Source of the DNA: an uncultured Tabrizicola sp.
GTDB taxonomy: Bacteria; Pseudomonadota; Alphaproteobacteria; Rhodobacterales; Rhodobacteraceae
Assembly (NCBI GenBank): GCA_937858255.1
Contig: CALLZQ010000180.1
Coordinates: 1 to 9,292 of the forward strand
Length of the DNA stretch: 9,292 bases
Direction: 5' to 3'
The notes under the pieces were generated by a model. That model saw only the letters and a list, made by a program, of their open reading frames with translations, made no database searches and was not told where the DNA came from. Position numbers and translations under genes: made by a program. Positions 1 through 5,583 of the stretch are shown in pieces. Positions within the stretch are counted from its first letter, which is position 1. Every line of letters begins with the position of its first letter.

Positions 1-2
1 GC

Positions 3-122
3 GAATTGCGCAAGGCCGAGAATGTGGCGAATGTGAAAACCAGTCTGGTGATCCGCTGCGCCAAGGATGAGCCGGGGGTTCCCTTTGACGTGCTGGAGGC
101 GCGGCTGGCGCGCAGCGCCTGA
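3..122 (+). CDS. 3' end of a gene, possibly an Lrp/AsnC-type transcriptional regulator (partial)
   Basis: The first 40 codons in this frame are open and end in TGA at 120-122; the start lies before the window. The visible tail contains ENVANVKTSLVIRCAKDEPG. This resembles the last strand of the RAM ligand-binding domain of Lrp/AsnC regulators, where a 'V-x-x-V-x-T' segment is followed by a hydrophobic strand and a short tail. That family controls amino-acid metabolism by binding DNA through an N-terminal helix-turn-helix, which is not visible here. Only about a quarter of such a protein is present, so the assignment is tentative; the reading frame itself is better supported because its composition matches the other genes. 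The hairpin at 170-207 could end its transcript. Confidence 0.4.
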   Translation, partial: ELRKAENVANVKTSLVIRCAKDEPGVPFDVLEARLARSA

Positions 123-164
123 CCCCGGTGCCTGATCTCCACGCCTGAACCAGAGCCCCAATGC

Positions 165-207
165 AAAAAGCGGCCCCGTTAACGTGCCAGAGGAGCACCG
201 GAGCCGC
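165..207 (-). terminator. Intrinsic terminator on the minus strand
   Basis: Read on the minus strand, GCGGCTCCG (207-199) pairs with CGGGGCCGC (178-170), eight Watson-Crick pairs plus one G-U. It is followed directly by five T residues (169-165). Within the loop, GTGC (198-195) pairs with GCAC (187-184) and presents the seven-base loop TCCTCTG. On the plus strand the central pair becomes a C-A mismatch and the trailing sequence is only CTTT, so the structure favours minus-strand transcripts. It may still stop the plus-strand gene ending at 122. Confidence 0.75.
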
Positions 208-297
208 CTTTGCCAAAGCAACGATCGTGCCGATCTACACTGCCCTTGCGGGTCTTACACTGTCGACCGGACCACCTGTCAGGTGGATGACCGTGAT
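165..297 (-). ncRNA. Candidate small RNA of about 133 nt, no family recognised
   Basis: The case rests on three elements in the right order on the minus strand: a promoter-like pair at 332-304, a start expected near 297-299, and the strong terminator ending at 165. No open reading frame with a usable start fills the interval. Near the predicted 5' end CCACCT-GAC-AGGTGG (286-272) can form a hairpin. Two copies of CAGTGTA (262-256 and 242-236) lie 20 bp apart. The terminator's inner loop TCCTCTG is pyrimidine-rich and could pair with ribosome binding sites, as described for loops of some alphaproteobacterial small RNAs; that role is inference. The interval could instead be the 3' untranslated region of the small gene at 457-609. 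I do not recognise 6S, SRP RNA, RNase P or tmRNA motifs. Confidence 0.35.
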
Positions 298-303
298 GTG
301 GCA

Positions 304-332
304 AAGATGGCCGAAATGGGGCGCTCTGTCAA
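304..332 (-). promoter_or_regulatory. Promoter-like pair driving the candidate small RNA
   Basis: The minus strand has a perfect TTGACA (332-327), then a 17-nt spacer, then CATCTT (309-304), a weak -10 of the degenerate kind common in alphaproteobacteria. Sequence just upstream of the -35 is relatively A/T-rich. About 30 bp further upstream, 362-375 is the dyad GGCGCA-AC-TGCGCC, a possible regulator site. Confidence 0.4.
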
Positions 333-456
333 AAGACTTTTGCGATTGTATCGACCTGAGTGGCGCAACTGCGCCGTGGGTCATGATTGTTCTTGGTTAA
401 TCCCACTATTCACACCACCGTTCACCCGCCAGGGCGCGGGGGGGGCGAATCGGAAC

Positions 457-609
457 TTAGCGTGCGGCAAGGGCGCGGGGCTTGGCGGCGACGACCGGGG
501 CCTTGAAGGCTTCGGGCTTGCGGCGGGCGCCGCGCTGCCAGGGCATGGCGACCTGAGTGTCGAGGCTTGCGGCGATCACGGATTTCAGCCAGCGGCGTTC
601 TTTTTTCAT
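457..609 (-). CDS. Small basic protein of unknown function (50 aa)
   Basis: The product begins MKKERRWLKSVIAASLD and continues with TQVAMPWQRGARRKPEAF, ending in an Ala/Pro/Lys/Arg-rich tail (KPRALAAR). It is strongly basic, has no signal peptide or membrane segment and no cysteine. I recall similar short 'MKKERRW..K..I' proteins in Rhodobacteraceae, which supports a real gene, but I know no function. The start at 609 is preferred over the in-frame ATG at 663 because the sequence before it reads AAGGA at a suitable distance and the family-like pattern begins there. The charge would suit nucleic-acid or ribosome binding, but that is a guess. The gene stands alone; the nearest minus-strand terminator is the hairpin at 165-207, so its message could run through the candidate small RNA. 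Confidence 0.7.
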   Translation of the reverse strand: MKKERRWLKSVIAASLDTQVAMPWQRGARRKPEAFKAPVVAAKPRALAAR

Positions 610-908
610 GGTCGTGGTCCTTCGTCTGCTCTGCGGTGCCCTGTTCGGCGACCTTGCAGACAAGATGACGGGGCTTTGGGGCGCCGATCTGGCCTCAATT
701 GAGAGAGATTAAGGAAAATTTGCGCGATCCCCGGCTGAAATGTGGCAAGGCGGCGCGCGGGGCAAAGCTGCGTCCTGCCCTTGGATTGCAGGTAAATCCG
801 GGGGTAATGGGGATCAATCGGGGCGATTGTTTCCAAAGATTGTGGCAGCGCCGGGCGCGAACCTGCCGCAATCCTGCGGCGCGGCATGGGGCGCGGTTTC
901 AGAGCGCG
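610..908. other. About 300 bp between the small basic protein gene and pgeF, no convincing gene
   Basis: A minus-strand frame is open at 606-887 and its TGA overlaps the ATG of the small gene, but the translation looks like random arginine/proline-rich sequence and has no clear ribosome binding site. The region holds the hairpin after pgeF (865-880) and an A/T-richer patch around 695-725 including CAATTG, which could be part of a promoter for the small minus-strand gene. I could not define a convincing -35/-10 pair. Confidence 0.5.
865..880 (-). terminator. Hairpin after pgeF, weak terminator candidate
   Basis: GCCGCA (865-870) and TGCGGC (875-880) form a perfect six-pair stem with a four-base loop, about 30 nt beyond the pgeF stop. 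No T-run follows on the minus strand, so this may be a 3'-end stabilising hairpin or part of a Rho-dependent end rather than a classical terminator. Confidence 0.3.
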
Positions 909-1667
909 CTAGAGACGGATGACCGAGATCAACCGGCCGTAATCGGCCTCTTGGGCATGAGTCGTGCGGCGATAGGAATAGAACCGCTCGGCATCATGAT
1001 AAGTGCAGTGCCGCATCCATTCGGCATGGCCAATGCCCGCCGCGCGCAGCCGGTGCAGCCCATAGCCGGGCAGGTCGAACAGCATACGGTCGCCTGTGCC
1101 ATTGGCGAAAAACCGGCTGTTCCCGGTATCTTCGGCCATGAAGGTGTCAAAGAATTCGGGCCCAACCTCATAGGCGCGCTGGCTGATACAGGGGCCGATC
1201 ACGGCGGTGATCTGATCGCGGCTGGCGCCAAGCGCCTCCATCGCGGCAAGCGTGGCCTCCAGCACCCCGTCAACACTGCCGCGCCAGCCGGCATGGGCGG
1301 CGCCGATCACCCCGGCCTGCGGATCGGCAAACAGCACCGGCTGGCAATCGGCAGTCAGCACCGAGAGCGCCACCCCCGGCGTGGCGGTCACCAGCGCATC
1401 GGCGCGGGGCCGCAGGGGCAGGGGGCCGGCGACTGTCACGACTTCGGCGGAATGCACCTGATGGACGCCGACCAGATGATCGGGCGCGACCTCCATCGCC
1501 TCGGCCACCCGGGTGCGGTTGATCGCCACGATCTCGGCCTGATCGGTCGAGCCGGCGCCACAGTTCAGCCCGGCGAAGATACCCGAAGAGGCGCCGCCCT
1601 TGCGGGTGAAAAAGCCATGGCGCACCCCAAGGCTGTCCGAGGTCAGGATTTCGAGGTTGGCAGGCAT
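909..1667 (-). CDS. pgeF: Peptidoglycan editing factor PgeF (YfiH/laccase-domain family)
   Basis: This 252-residue product has the full pattern of the YfiH/'multi-copper polyphenol oxidase' (DUF152) family: GVRHGFFTRKGGAS near residues 14-27, VHQVHS at 68-73, TADCQP at 105-110, HAGWRG at 125-130 and IGPCISQRAYEVG at 157-169. The conserved metal-site residues H72, C108 and H125 are all present. E. coli YfiH/PgeF is a cytoplasmic enzyme that removes wrongly incorporated amino acids, such as L-Ser in place of L-Ala, from muropeptide precursors; other relatives act as purine nucleoside phosphorylases or adenosine deaminases, so the exact reaction here is inferred from the family. There is no signal peptide, consistent with a cytoplasmic role. 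The ATG shares one base with the stop of the upstream methyltransferase gene (TGATG), implying translational coupling. It is the last gene of the lgt operon and has normal length. Confidence 0.93.
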   Translation of the reverse strand: MPANLEILTSDSLGVRHGFFTRKGGASSGIFAGLNCGAGSTDQAEIVAINRTRVAEAMEVAPDHLVGVHQVHSAEVVTVAGPLPLRPRADALVTATPGVALSVLTADCQPVLFADPQAGVIGAAHAGWRGSVDGVLEATLAAMEALGASRDQITAVIGPCISQRAYEVGPEFFDTFMAEDTGNSRFFANGTGDRMLFDLPGYGLHRLRAAGIGHAEWMRHCTYHDAERFYSYRRTTHAQEADYGRLISVIRL

Positions 1668-2722
1668 CAGGTCACTCCGGGCGGCGGCGGGCTGCCGGGT
1701 CGGTACAGCGCGAGCAGTTTGAACAACGAACCCATTTCCGCCGGATGGGTCAAGCGCCGATGCGCCGCCAGATGCGATTCCAGCGACGCGCCGGACAGGC
1801 GGGCGGCCAGTGCCTCGGCGCGCTGGTCGATCCCAAGGGCGCGCAGGAACGCCCCCTGTTCGGCAAAGCCATATGCCGCGGGCGCCGCCGCCTGTGCGAG
1901 CGCGCGGAAATCGACATGGGCGGTCAGGTCGGCCAATCCCGGCTCGGCCAGCGGATCGGTAAACCGGTGTCGGCGCAGTGCCTGAAAGCTGTCCCCCGTG
2001 CCGCCCCAGGCGCCATAATCGAGGATCAGCGCCGCCCCGCCCCAGGTACTGATCCGCCGACCGATCTCGGCGGCAATGGGCATTGCGGCGGGGCAGAGTT
2101 CCACGACATCGCCCTCTCGCGTGTCCGCCAGCCGGGCGTCCAGCATCGCCAGCGGCAGCGGCGCGGCGCGGCCCAGTCGCAGCCCCGCCTCGCCCAATCC
2201 CACCATGGTTTCGGCCCAGCCGCCCGCAACCCGGGTGAACTGGCGGATCGGCAGGGCGTCAAAGAATTCATTGGCCAGCAGGAACAAGGGCGCCTCGGGC
2301 AGATCCTCGACGCGATCCGCCCAGATGACGGGGTGGTCGCCCAGCGTCTGACGCTGCCGGGCGCGCAGCCGGGGCGAGGCCTCGACCAGCACCACACGCG
2401 CCGCCTGATGAAAGCCCGGAACCCCGCGCGTCGCGCGCAGCACATCGGCCATCAGCGTGCCGCGCCCGGGGCCAAGCTCGGCCAGCACCATGGCGGGCTG
2501 CCCCTGATCCAGCCAGGTTTGCGCAAGGCACAGCCCCAGCATCTCGCCGAACATCTGGCTGATCTCCGGGGCGGTCGTGAAATCGCCGTCGCGGCCAAAG
2601 GGCTCGGCGGTGGTGTAATAGCCGTGCAGGGGATGCAGCAGGCATTCGGCCATATAGTCGGCCAGCGTGATCGGCCCGGTCGCGGCGATCCGCGCGGCAA
2701 TCAGCCGGGCCAGCGCGTTCAT
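1667..2722 (-). CDS. Class I SAM-dependent methyltransferase, MidA/NDUFAF7 family
   Basis: The 351-residue product matches the DUF185 family. Seen in order: [18 protein letters not shown] at 19-36, [15 protein letters not shown] at 46-60, the SAM-binding loop [10 protein letters not shown] at 82-91, the family signature [12 protein letters not shown] at 151-162, LILDYG at 232-237, DLTAHVDF at 265-272 and MGSLFK at 330-335. In eukaryotes the family (NDUFAF7/MidA) methylates an arginine of the complex I subunit NDUFS2 and is needed for complex I assembly; bacterial members may act on the matching Nuo subunit, but this is inference. The frame is open 82 codons further upstream, but ATG at 2722 is chosen because homology begins there and it overlaps the lgt stop by four bases (ATGA). 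It sits between lgt and pgeF in a translationally coupled operon. No lesion in the catalytic motifs. Confidence 0.92.
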   Translation of the reverse strand: MNALARLIAARIAATGPITLADYMAECLLHPLHGYYTTAEPFGRDGDFTTAPEISQMFGEMLGLCLAQTWLDQGQPAMVLAELGPGRGTLMADVLRATRGVPGFHQAARVVLVEASPRLRARQRQTLGDHPVIWADRVEDLPEAPLFLLANEFFDALPIRQFTRVAGGWAETMVGLGEAGLRLGRAAPLPLAMLDARLADTREGDVVELCPAAMPIAAEIGRRISTWGGAALILDYGAWGGTGDSFQALRRHRFTDPLAEPGLADLTAHVDFRALAQAAAPAAYGFAEQGAFLRALGIDQRAEALAARLSGASLESHLAAHRRLTHPAEMGSLFKLLALYRPGSPPPPGVT

Positions 2723-3594
2723 GCCGGACGAGCCCGCAGGATCAGCACCAGACCAACCGCGATCATGGGCAGCGACAGGATCTGCCCCATGGTCAGCCCA
2801 TAGCCCGAGAGGTGAAAGGCAAGCCCCAGAGGGTTGCCGTCCGAGATGAACTGCGCATCGGGTTGGCGCACGAATTCGACCAGAAACCGGGCAAGGCCAT
2901 AGCCGGCAAAGAACAGCCCGGCAATCCGGCCCGGCCAGCGCAGCCAACCGCCCCGGAAGGCCAGCCACAGCAACAGCACGCCAAGGATCAGCCCCTCCAT
3001 CGCCGCCTCATAAAGCTGGCTGGGATGGCGGGCGCAGATCCCCGCTACGCCCTCGCAGGTCTGGGCGGCCACACCGGGAAAGGCGACGCCCCAAGGCAGA
3101 TCGGTCGGACGACCCCAAAGCTCGGCATTGATGAAATTGGCGATGCGGCCCAGAAACAGCCCCGGCGGCACGCTAAGCGCCAAGAGATCGGCCGCGCCCA
3201 GCATCGGGATACGCTCGGCCCGGCAAAACAGCGCCGTGGCGATGACAACGCCCAGAAAACCGCCGTGGAAGGACATCCCCCCCTCCCAGATCCGCAGGAT
3301 CAGGCCGGGGTTTTCCAGGTAATAGCCGGGCTGGTAGAACAGCACGAACCCCAGCCTGCCGCCCAGGATCACACCAAGGATGATCCATGTCAGCAGCCGC
3401 TCGATCTGGTCAGGGGTCATCGGCGGGGTCTGCCCCCAGAGCGCGGGCCGGCGCACCGCCGCCAAGGCCAGCTTCCAGGCAATCAGGATGCCGGCAATAT
3501 AGGCAAGGGCATACCAGCGCAGCGCGAGGGTCAGGCCACCGATCTCAATCGCAAAGATCTCGGGTGAAATCGCCGGGAAAGGAATGTAGGACAT
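2719..3594 (-). CDS. lgt: Prolipoprotein diacylglyceryl transferase Lgt
   Basis: Lgt moves the diacylglyceryl group from phosphatidylglycerol to the lipobox cysteine of prelipoproteins, the first step of lipoprotein maturation in the inner membrane. The 291-residue product has about seven hydrophobic segments and the family's hallmarks: [11 protein letters not shown] at 25-35, [11 protein letters not shown] at 105-115 with the essential His at 110, the signature [15 protein letters not shown] at 149-163 with R150 and N153, HPSQLYEA at 190-197, and [15 protein letters not shown] at 231-245 containing the conserved Y232 and R236. Length is normal. The ATG at 3594 has GAGG (3603-3600) five bases upstream. 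It is the promoter-proximal gene of the lgt - methyltransferase - pgeF operon and is divergent from the ubiK-like gene. Confidence 0.97.
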   Translation of the reverse strand: MSYIPFPAISPEIFAIEIGGLTLALRWYALAYIAGILIAWKLALAAVRRPALWGQTPPMTPDQIERLLTWIILGVILGGRLGFVLFYQPGYYLENPGLILRIWEGGMSFHGGFLGVVIATALFCRAERIPMLGAADLLALSVPPGLFLGRIANFINAELWGRPTDLPWGVAFPGVAAQTCEGVAGICARHPSQLYEAAMEGLILGVLLLWLAFRGGWLRWPGRIAGLFFAGYGLARFLVEFVRQPDAQFISDGNPLGLAFHLSGYGLTMGQILSLPMIAVGLVLILRARPA

Positions 3595-3618
3595 GGGCGC
3601 CTCGAATGCTGCCCCCGC

Positions 3619-3647
3619 CTTGTCGGCAAGGGCGGAGGGGATGTCAA
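3619..3647 (-). promoter_or_regulatory. Candidate promoter of the lgt operon
   Basis: On the minus strand TTGACA (3647-3642) is followed after 17 nt by GACAAG (3624-3619), a poor -10. A start near 3612 would leave a leader of under 20 nt before lgt. The pair overlaps the stem-loop CCGCCTTG-TCGG-CAAGGGCGG (3615-3635, one bulged G), which could be an operator or an early transcript hairpin. Confidence 0.4.
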
Positions 3648-3662
3648 TCTGTCACGTCCGTC

Positions 3663-3691
3663 TTGTGAACGCAGGCGAGGCGGGCCATATA
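3663..3691 (+). promoter_or_regulatory. Candidate promoter of the ubiK-like gene
   Basis: TTGTGA (3663-3668), a 17-nt spacer and CATATA (3686-3691) form a reasonable sigma-70-like pair. The start would fall near 3698, giving a short leader of about 20 nt. The leader contains AAGGA (3706-3710), eight bases before the ATG at 3719. Confidence 0.45.
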
Positions 3692-3718
3692 GGGCGCAGG
3701 TGGACAAGGATCAGGGCC

Positions 3719-3976
3719 ATGCAGACGCGCAACAAGTTTTTCGACGACATGAGCCAGTTGATGACCAACGCCATGGGCGTGGCCCAAGGCGCGCGGACCG
3801 AGGCCGAGACGGCGATGAAAAGCCTGATCGACCGCTGGATGGCCGACCGCGATTTCGTCACCCGCGAAGAATTCGATGCTGTCCGTGCCATGGCCGTCAA
3901 AGCGCGTGAGGAGAACGCAGCGCTTGAGGCCCGGCTTGCCGCGCTTGAGGCCGCGGCGACGGCCAAGAAGAAATAA
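3719..3976 (+). CDS. ubiK: UbiK-like accessory factor (BMFP/membrane fusogenic family)
   Basis: The 85-residue product reads MQTRNKFFDDMSQLMTNAMG at the N terminus, then a segment with RDFVTREEFDAVRAMAVKAR (44-63) and the heptad-like EENAALEARLAALEAA (64-79), ending in KKK. This is the BMFP/DUF526 pattern: an amphipathic N-terminal helix and a C-terminal coiled coil that trimerises. In E. coli and Salmonella UbiK helps aerobic ubiquinone synthesis as an accessory of the Ubi complex and can interact with membranes; assignment here is by family pattern. The frame is open upstream to 3593, but ATG at 3719 is chosen because AAGGA precedes it at the right distance and the family begins there. It is divergent from lgt, a neighbourhood I associate with alphaproteobacteria. 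Confidence 0.88.
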   Translation: MQTRNKFFDDMSQLMTNAMGVAQGARTEAETAMKSLIDRWMADRDFVTREEFDAVRAMAVKAREENAALEARLAALEAAATAKKK

Positions 3977-3991
3977 GCCCCTTTCCGGCTT
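3975..3991 (+). terminator. Weak hairpin at the end of the ubiK-like gene
   Basis: AAGCC (3975-3979) pairs with GGCTT (3987-3991) around a seven-base loop, overlapping the stop codon, and is followed by TGTTGTGG. The stem is short and the T-tract interrupted, so this is only a possible terminator. Confidence 0.25.
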
Positions 3992-4225
3992 GTTGTGGGG
4001 TCGCGGTTTATGCCTGCGGCCCTTTGCTTTACCCGTGTGCACGGCAAGGCCGGTGTCTGCACAGGTGCGATAAATGCCGGTTGCTGGTGGGAACAGCAGA
4101 AATGTGGCGTGAACACAGGCCCTTATAAAGCGCACCAGATTTGCCAGAGGCTCTCATGCCCGGGCAGGACAATCGCGGGTTACCCACTGAAATTTGCGAA
4201 CGGGGCGATCAGCAAGTTGCGTTAG

Positions 4226-4241
4226 TCGATACCCCTATCGA
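4226..4241. repeat. Perfect small inverted repeat in the gap
   Basis: TCGATA (4226-4231) and TATCGA (4236-4241) flank CCCC, giving a six-pair stem with a four-base loop. It lies in a gene-free region without a neighbouring promoter or T-run, so its role, if any, is unknown. Confidence 0.35.
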
Positions 4242-4394
4242 ATGAACATCCGGCCCGGCTGTAAGATCGGACCTGCCGAGAGAGGGCGCTGCGCGCTGCG
4301 GCTCCTCATTTATTCGAAGAGAGGTGACCGCATTATCGCCTTCACGAAAGCCGGCGGCAGCCAGCCCCCTGTTGGCGTAATGATGCCCGATGGA

Positions 4395-4414
4395 TGGTGG
4401 CGGGCAAGCCACCA
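4395..4414 (-). terminator. Hairpin beyond the acidic protein gene, weak terminator candidate
   Basis: TGGTGGC (4395-4401) pairs perfectly with GCCACCA (4408-4414) over a six-base loop, about 30 nt beyond the stop of the minus-strand gene at 4446. On the minus strand no T-run follows; on the plus strand CCACG then TTTT (4420-4423) follows after a gap. It may mark the 3' end of transcripts from either side. Confidence 0.3.
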
Positions 4415-4445
4415 CCACGTTTTAGGGGGCCGCGACGAGGGGTCT

Positions 4446-5333
4446 TTAGACCGTTTCCAGATCGTCTTCCTCATCTTCGATCACGGGGTCATCTTCGGGG
4501 ATGATTTCCGTGGTCAGCGAGGACATGAACTCCAGCCCGGGATCAGCTTCTTCGGTGCCCATGGCCGCGATGGCATCATTATAGGCATCCAGCAATTCGG
4601 CGCTGTCCGCAAATCCGCCTTCAGGGGCCGTGATTTCGAAGGATTCCTGAATGTTGCCATCCGCATCCTTGTCGTAGAACACCACCGATTGAACGCTGGA
4701 AATGTCACCGCCCAATTCTTCAAAGTAATTGACGTAATTCTCGAATGTCGGCTCGGTGCCTTCGGGAAGCGAAGGGACCTGAAACACATTATCGTCCGGC
4801 TCTTCTGCCAGAATGAACACGCCGCCCAGCGGCCCGCCAGAAGCATCCGTGCCATAGTCGAAGAAAATCTTGTCATGGGTCGGATCATCCGGGTCCTCGG
4901 GTTCTTCGGGATCACCCGAGACGCCCTTGATCGAGCCGGAGTCCGTCGTGGTCGAGGTGGCGCGGATACCAAAGAAGTCGACCTCTTCGAGGCTGTCGAT
5001 GTCAAGCTCGACGGTCAGGGTATCGCCTTGCGTCAGATAGCTGTCCTTGTCGGTCCCGTCCGGGCCGAGGCCGGGATCGCTGATCTTGATCGCGTCATCC
5101 CATTGAATTTTCTCACCCTCGTAAAGTGAGCCTGCGCCGTTCATATTCAGCGCCCCGCCAAGGCTGACGCTGCTTCCCGACATGACGTCATCGCCAAGAT
5201 AGATGGCATTCACGTCCATGGCACCTTCGGTGACCTGAATATCAGCGAAAAACTGGCCCCCCTGTTCGTACACGGTCACCGTGTAGGAAAGCCCGTTTTG
5301 GACATAGGTGAAAATCTTGGTTTGGTCTGGCAT
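4446..5333 (-). CDS. Very acidic hypothetical protein (295 aa), possibly secreted or calcium-binding
   Basis: No named family is recognised. The product starts MPDQTKIFTYVQNGLSYTVT and appears to have two parts. An N-terminal, probably beta-rich domain (about 1-137) includes GQFFADIQVTEGAMDVNAIY (26-45) and FFGIRATSTT (120-129); I have an impression of similar segments in large repeat-bearing alphaproteobacterial proteins. A linker PEEPEDPDDPTHD (142-154) leads to a C-terminal domain (about 155-270) containing DKDADGNI (221-228), like the start of an EF-hand loop but without the acidic residue at loop position 12. The tail is acidic (DEEDD near 287-291). By hand count there are about 68 Asp/Glu, only 8 Lys/Arg and no cysteine. 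There is no N-terminal signal peptide. Acidity, lack of cysteine and lack of signal peptide are compatible with type I secretion, but no RTX nonapeptides are visible. ATG at 5333 is chosen over 5477 because GAGGG lies nine bases before it and a promoter-like element sits between the two. Confidence 0.75.
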   Translation of the reverse strand: MPDQTKIFTYVQNGLSYTVTVYEQGGQFFADIQVTEGAMDVNAIYLGDDVMSGSSVSLGGALNMNGAGSLYEGEKIQWDDAIKISDPGLGPDGTDKDSYLTQGDTLTVELDIDSLEEVDFFGIRATSTTTDSGSIKGVSGDPEEPEDPDDPTHDKIFFDYGTDASGGPLGGVFILAEEPDDNVFQVPSLPEGTEPTFENYVNYFEELGGDISSVQSVVFYDKDADGNIQESFEITAPEGGFADSAELLDAYNDAIAAMGTEEADPGLEFMSSLTTEIIPEDDPVIEDEEDDLETV

Positions 5334-5443
5334 GACGTTACCCTCGTTTTGCCGGTCTGGAACAGATTGGGAAAATGAATTGGGGGAACTCATCACAGAA
5401 CAGAGGGCGCTTTTACGCCATGACCGCCTTTTGACGATGGTTA

Positions 5444-5474
5444 AGTAGAGGTGGTTTTCGCTGCTTTTTGTCAA
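5444..5474 (-). promoter_or_regulatory. Candidate promoter of the acidic protein gene
   Basis: The minus strand carries a perfect TTGACA (5474-5469); after 19 nt comes TCTACT (5449-5444). The long spacer and imperfect -10 suggest a promoter needing an activator. The dyad at 5477-5503 starts two bases upstream of the -35, a position typical for activator sites. Confidence 0.45.
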
Positions 5475-5476
5475 CA

Positions 5477-5503
5477 CAATATGGACACAATTTCGCCATA
5501 TTG
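5477..5503. promoter_or_regulatory. Perfect 8+8 inverted repeat, likely regulator binding site
   Basis: CAATATGG (5477-5484) and CCATATTG (5496-5503) are exact reverse complements separated by 11 bp, centred at 5490. The half-site spacing of 19 bp suits a dimeric regulator contacting one face of the helix over about two turns. Overlapping it are two copies of ACACAAT (5474-5480 and 5485-5491), 11 bp apart. The dyad lies between the minus-strand TTGACA and a plus-strand -35-like TTGGCG. I cannot name the regulator. Confidence 0.55.
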
Positions 5504-5529
5504 GCGGAAACGCTTTGTTGCGATCTAAG
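5501..5529 (+). promoter_or_regulatory. Candidate promoter of the TRAP operon
   Basis: TTGGCG (5501-5506), a 17-nt spacer and TCTAAG (5524-5529) each match the consensus at four of six positions. The -35 overlaps the right arm of the dyad, so a protein bound there could block or alter this promoter. The resulting leader before the binding-protein gene would be about 270 nt. Confidence 0.3.
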
Positions 5530-5583
5530 AAAGAAAACGGATTCCCTGTCGTTCATTTCACCGAAGGGTGAAGGCGATCGGAA

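Larger units (their letters stand above)
123..456. other. 334-bp stretch without a convincing protein gene
   Basis: Two overlapping plus-strand frames are open here (161-400 and 184-702), but their translations have no family-like pattern and both begin in or at the terminator hairpin, so I do not call them. Besides the candidate small RNA and its promoter, the stretch has the dyad GGCGCA-AC-TGCGCC (362-375), the separated arms GTGGG (376-380) and CCCAC (402-406), and a run of eight G at 438-445 just beyond the stop of the small minus-strand gene. Confidence 0.6.
3977..4445. other. 469-bp convergent intergenic region, no gene recognised
   Basis: The region separates the ends of the ubiK-like gene and the acidic protein gene. 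Short frames on both strands (for example 3995-4225 plus and 4209-4418 minus) have no plausible start signals or family-like sequence. Visible structure is limited to small inverted repeats: CCGTG/CACGG at 4033-4044, TCGATA-CCCC-TATCGA at 4226-4241 and TGGTGGC/GCCACCA at 4395-4414. A TATAAA at 4124-4129 has no good -35 at the usual distance. No tRNA or remnant of a mobile element was recognised. Confidence 0.5.

Noticed and set aside
438..445. Run of eight G, considered as a phase-variation tract
   Set aside because: It lies outside any coding frame and away from promoter spacing, just beyond a stop codon.
161..702. Two overlapping plus-strand frames (161-400 and 184-702)
   Set aside because: Their starts fall at or within the terminator hairpin, no ribosome binding site is convincing, and the second runs antisense through the better-supported 50-residue gene.
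606..887. Minus-strand frame of 93 codons whose stop overlaps the start of the small basic gene
   Set aside because: The ATGA overlap is suggestive of coupling, but the protein looks random and lacks a ribosome binding site; chance is more likely.
699..1985. Long plus-strand open frame (428 codons)
   Set aside because: It lies antisense to pgeF and the methyltransferase gene, both of which have full conserved motifs. The translation is low-complexity Gly/Arg/His-rich, typical of an antisense frame in high-GC DNA.
1745..2803. Long plus-strand open frame (352 codons)
   Set aside because: It is antisense to the MidA-like methyltransferase and lgt, rich in Gln/Arg/Gly, with no family pattern.
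2812..3567. Plus-strand open frame (251 codons)
   Set aside because: It mirrors lgt on the opposite strand, and lgt has all its catalytic residues.
4124..4129. TATAAA as a promoter -10
   Set aside because: No acceptable -35 lies 16-18 nt upstream and no gene follows it.
3644..4135. Minus-strand frames over the ubiK-like gene (3644-4135 and 3652-4116)
   Set aside because: They are antisense to a gene with a recognised family pattern, promoter and ribosome binding site.
4194..5129. Plus-strand open frame (311 codons) opposite the acidic protein gene
   Set aside because: This was weighed as the real gene. The minus-strand frame has a good ribosome binding site, an upstream TTGACA and a protein-like segmental composition, while the plus frame lacks a clear start signal and starts in the gap. 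The choice is less certain than for the other antisense frames.
5334..5477. N-terminal extension of the acidic protein to ATG 5477
   Set aside because: The extra residues differ sharply in composition (basic), the predicted promoter would lie inside the gene, and GAGGG precedes ATG 5333.
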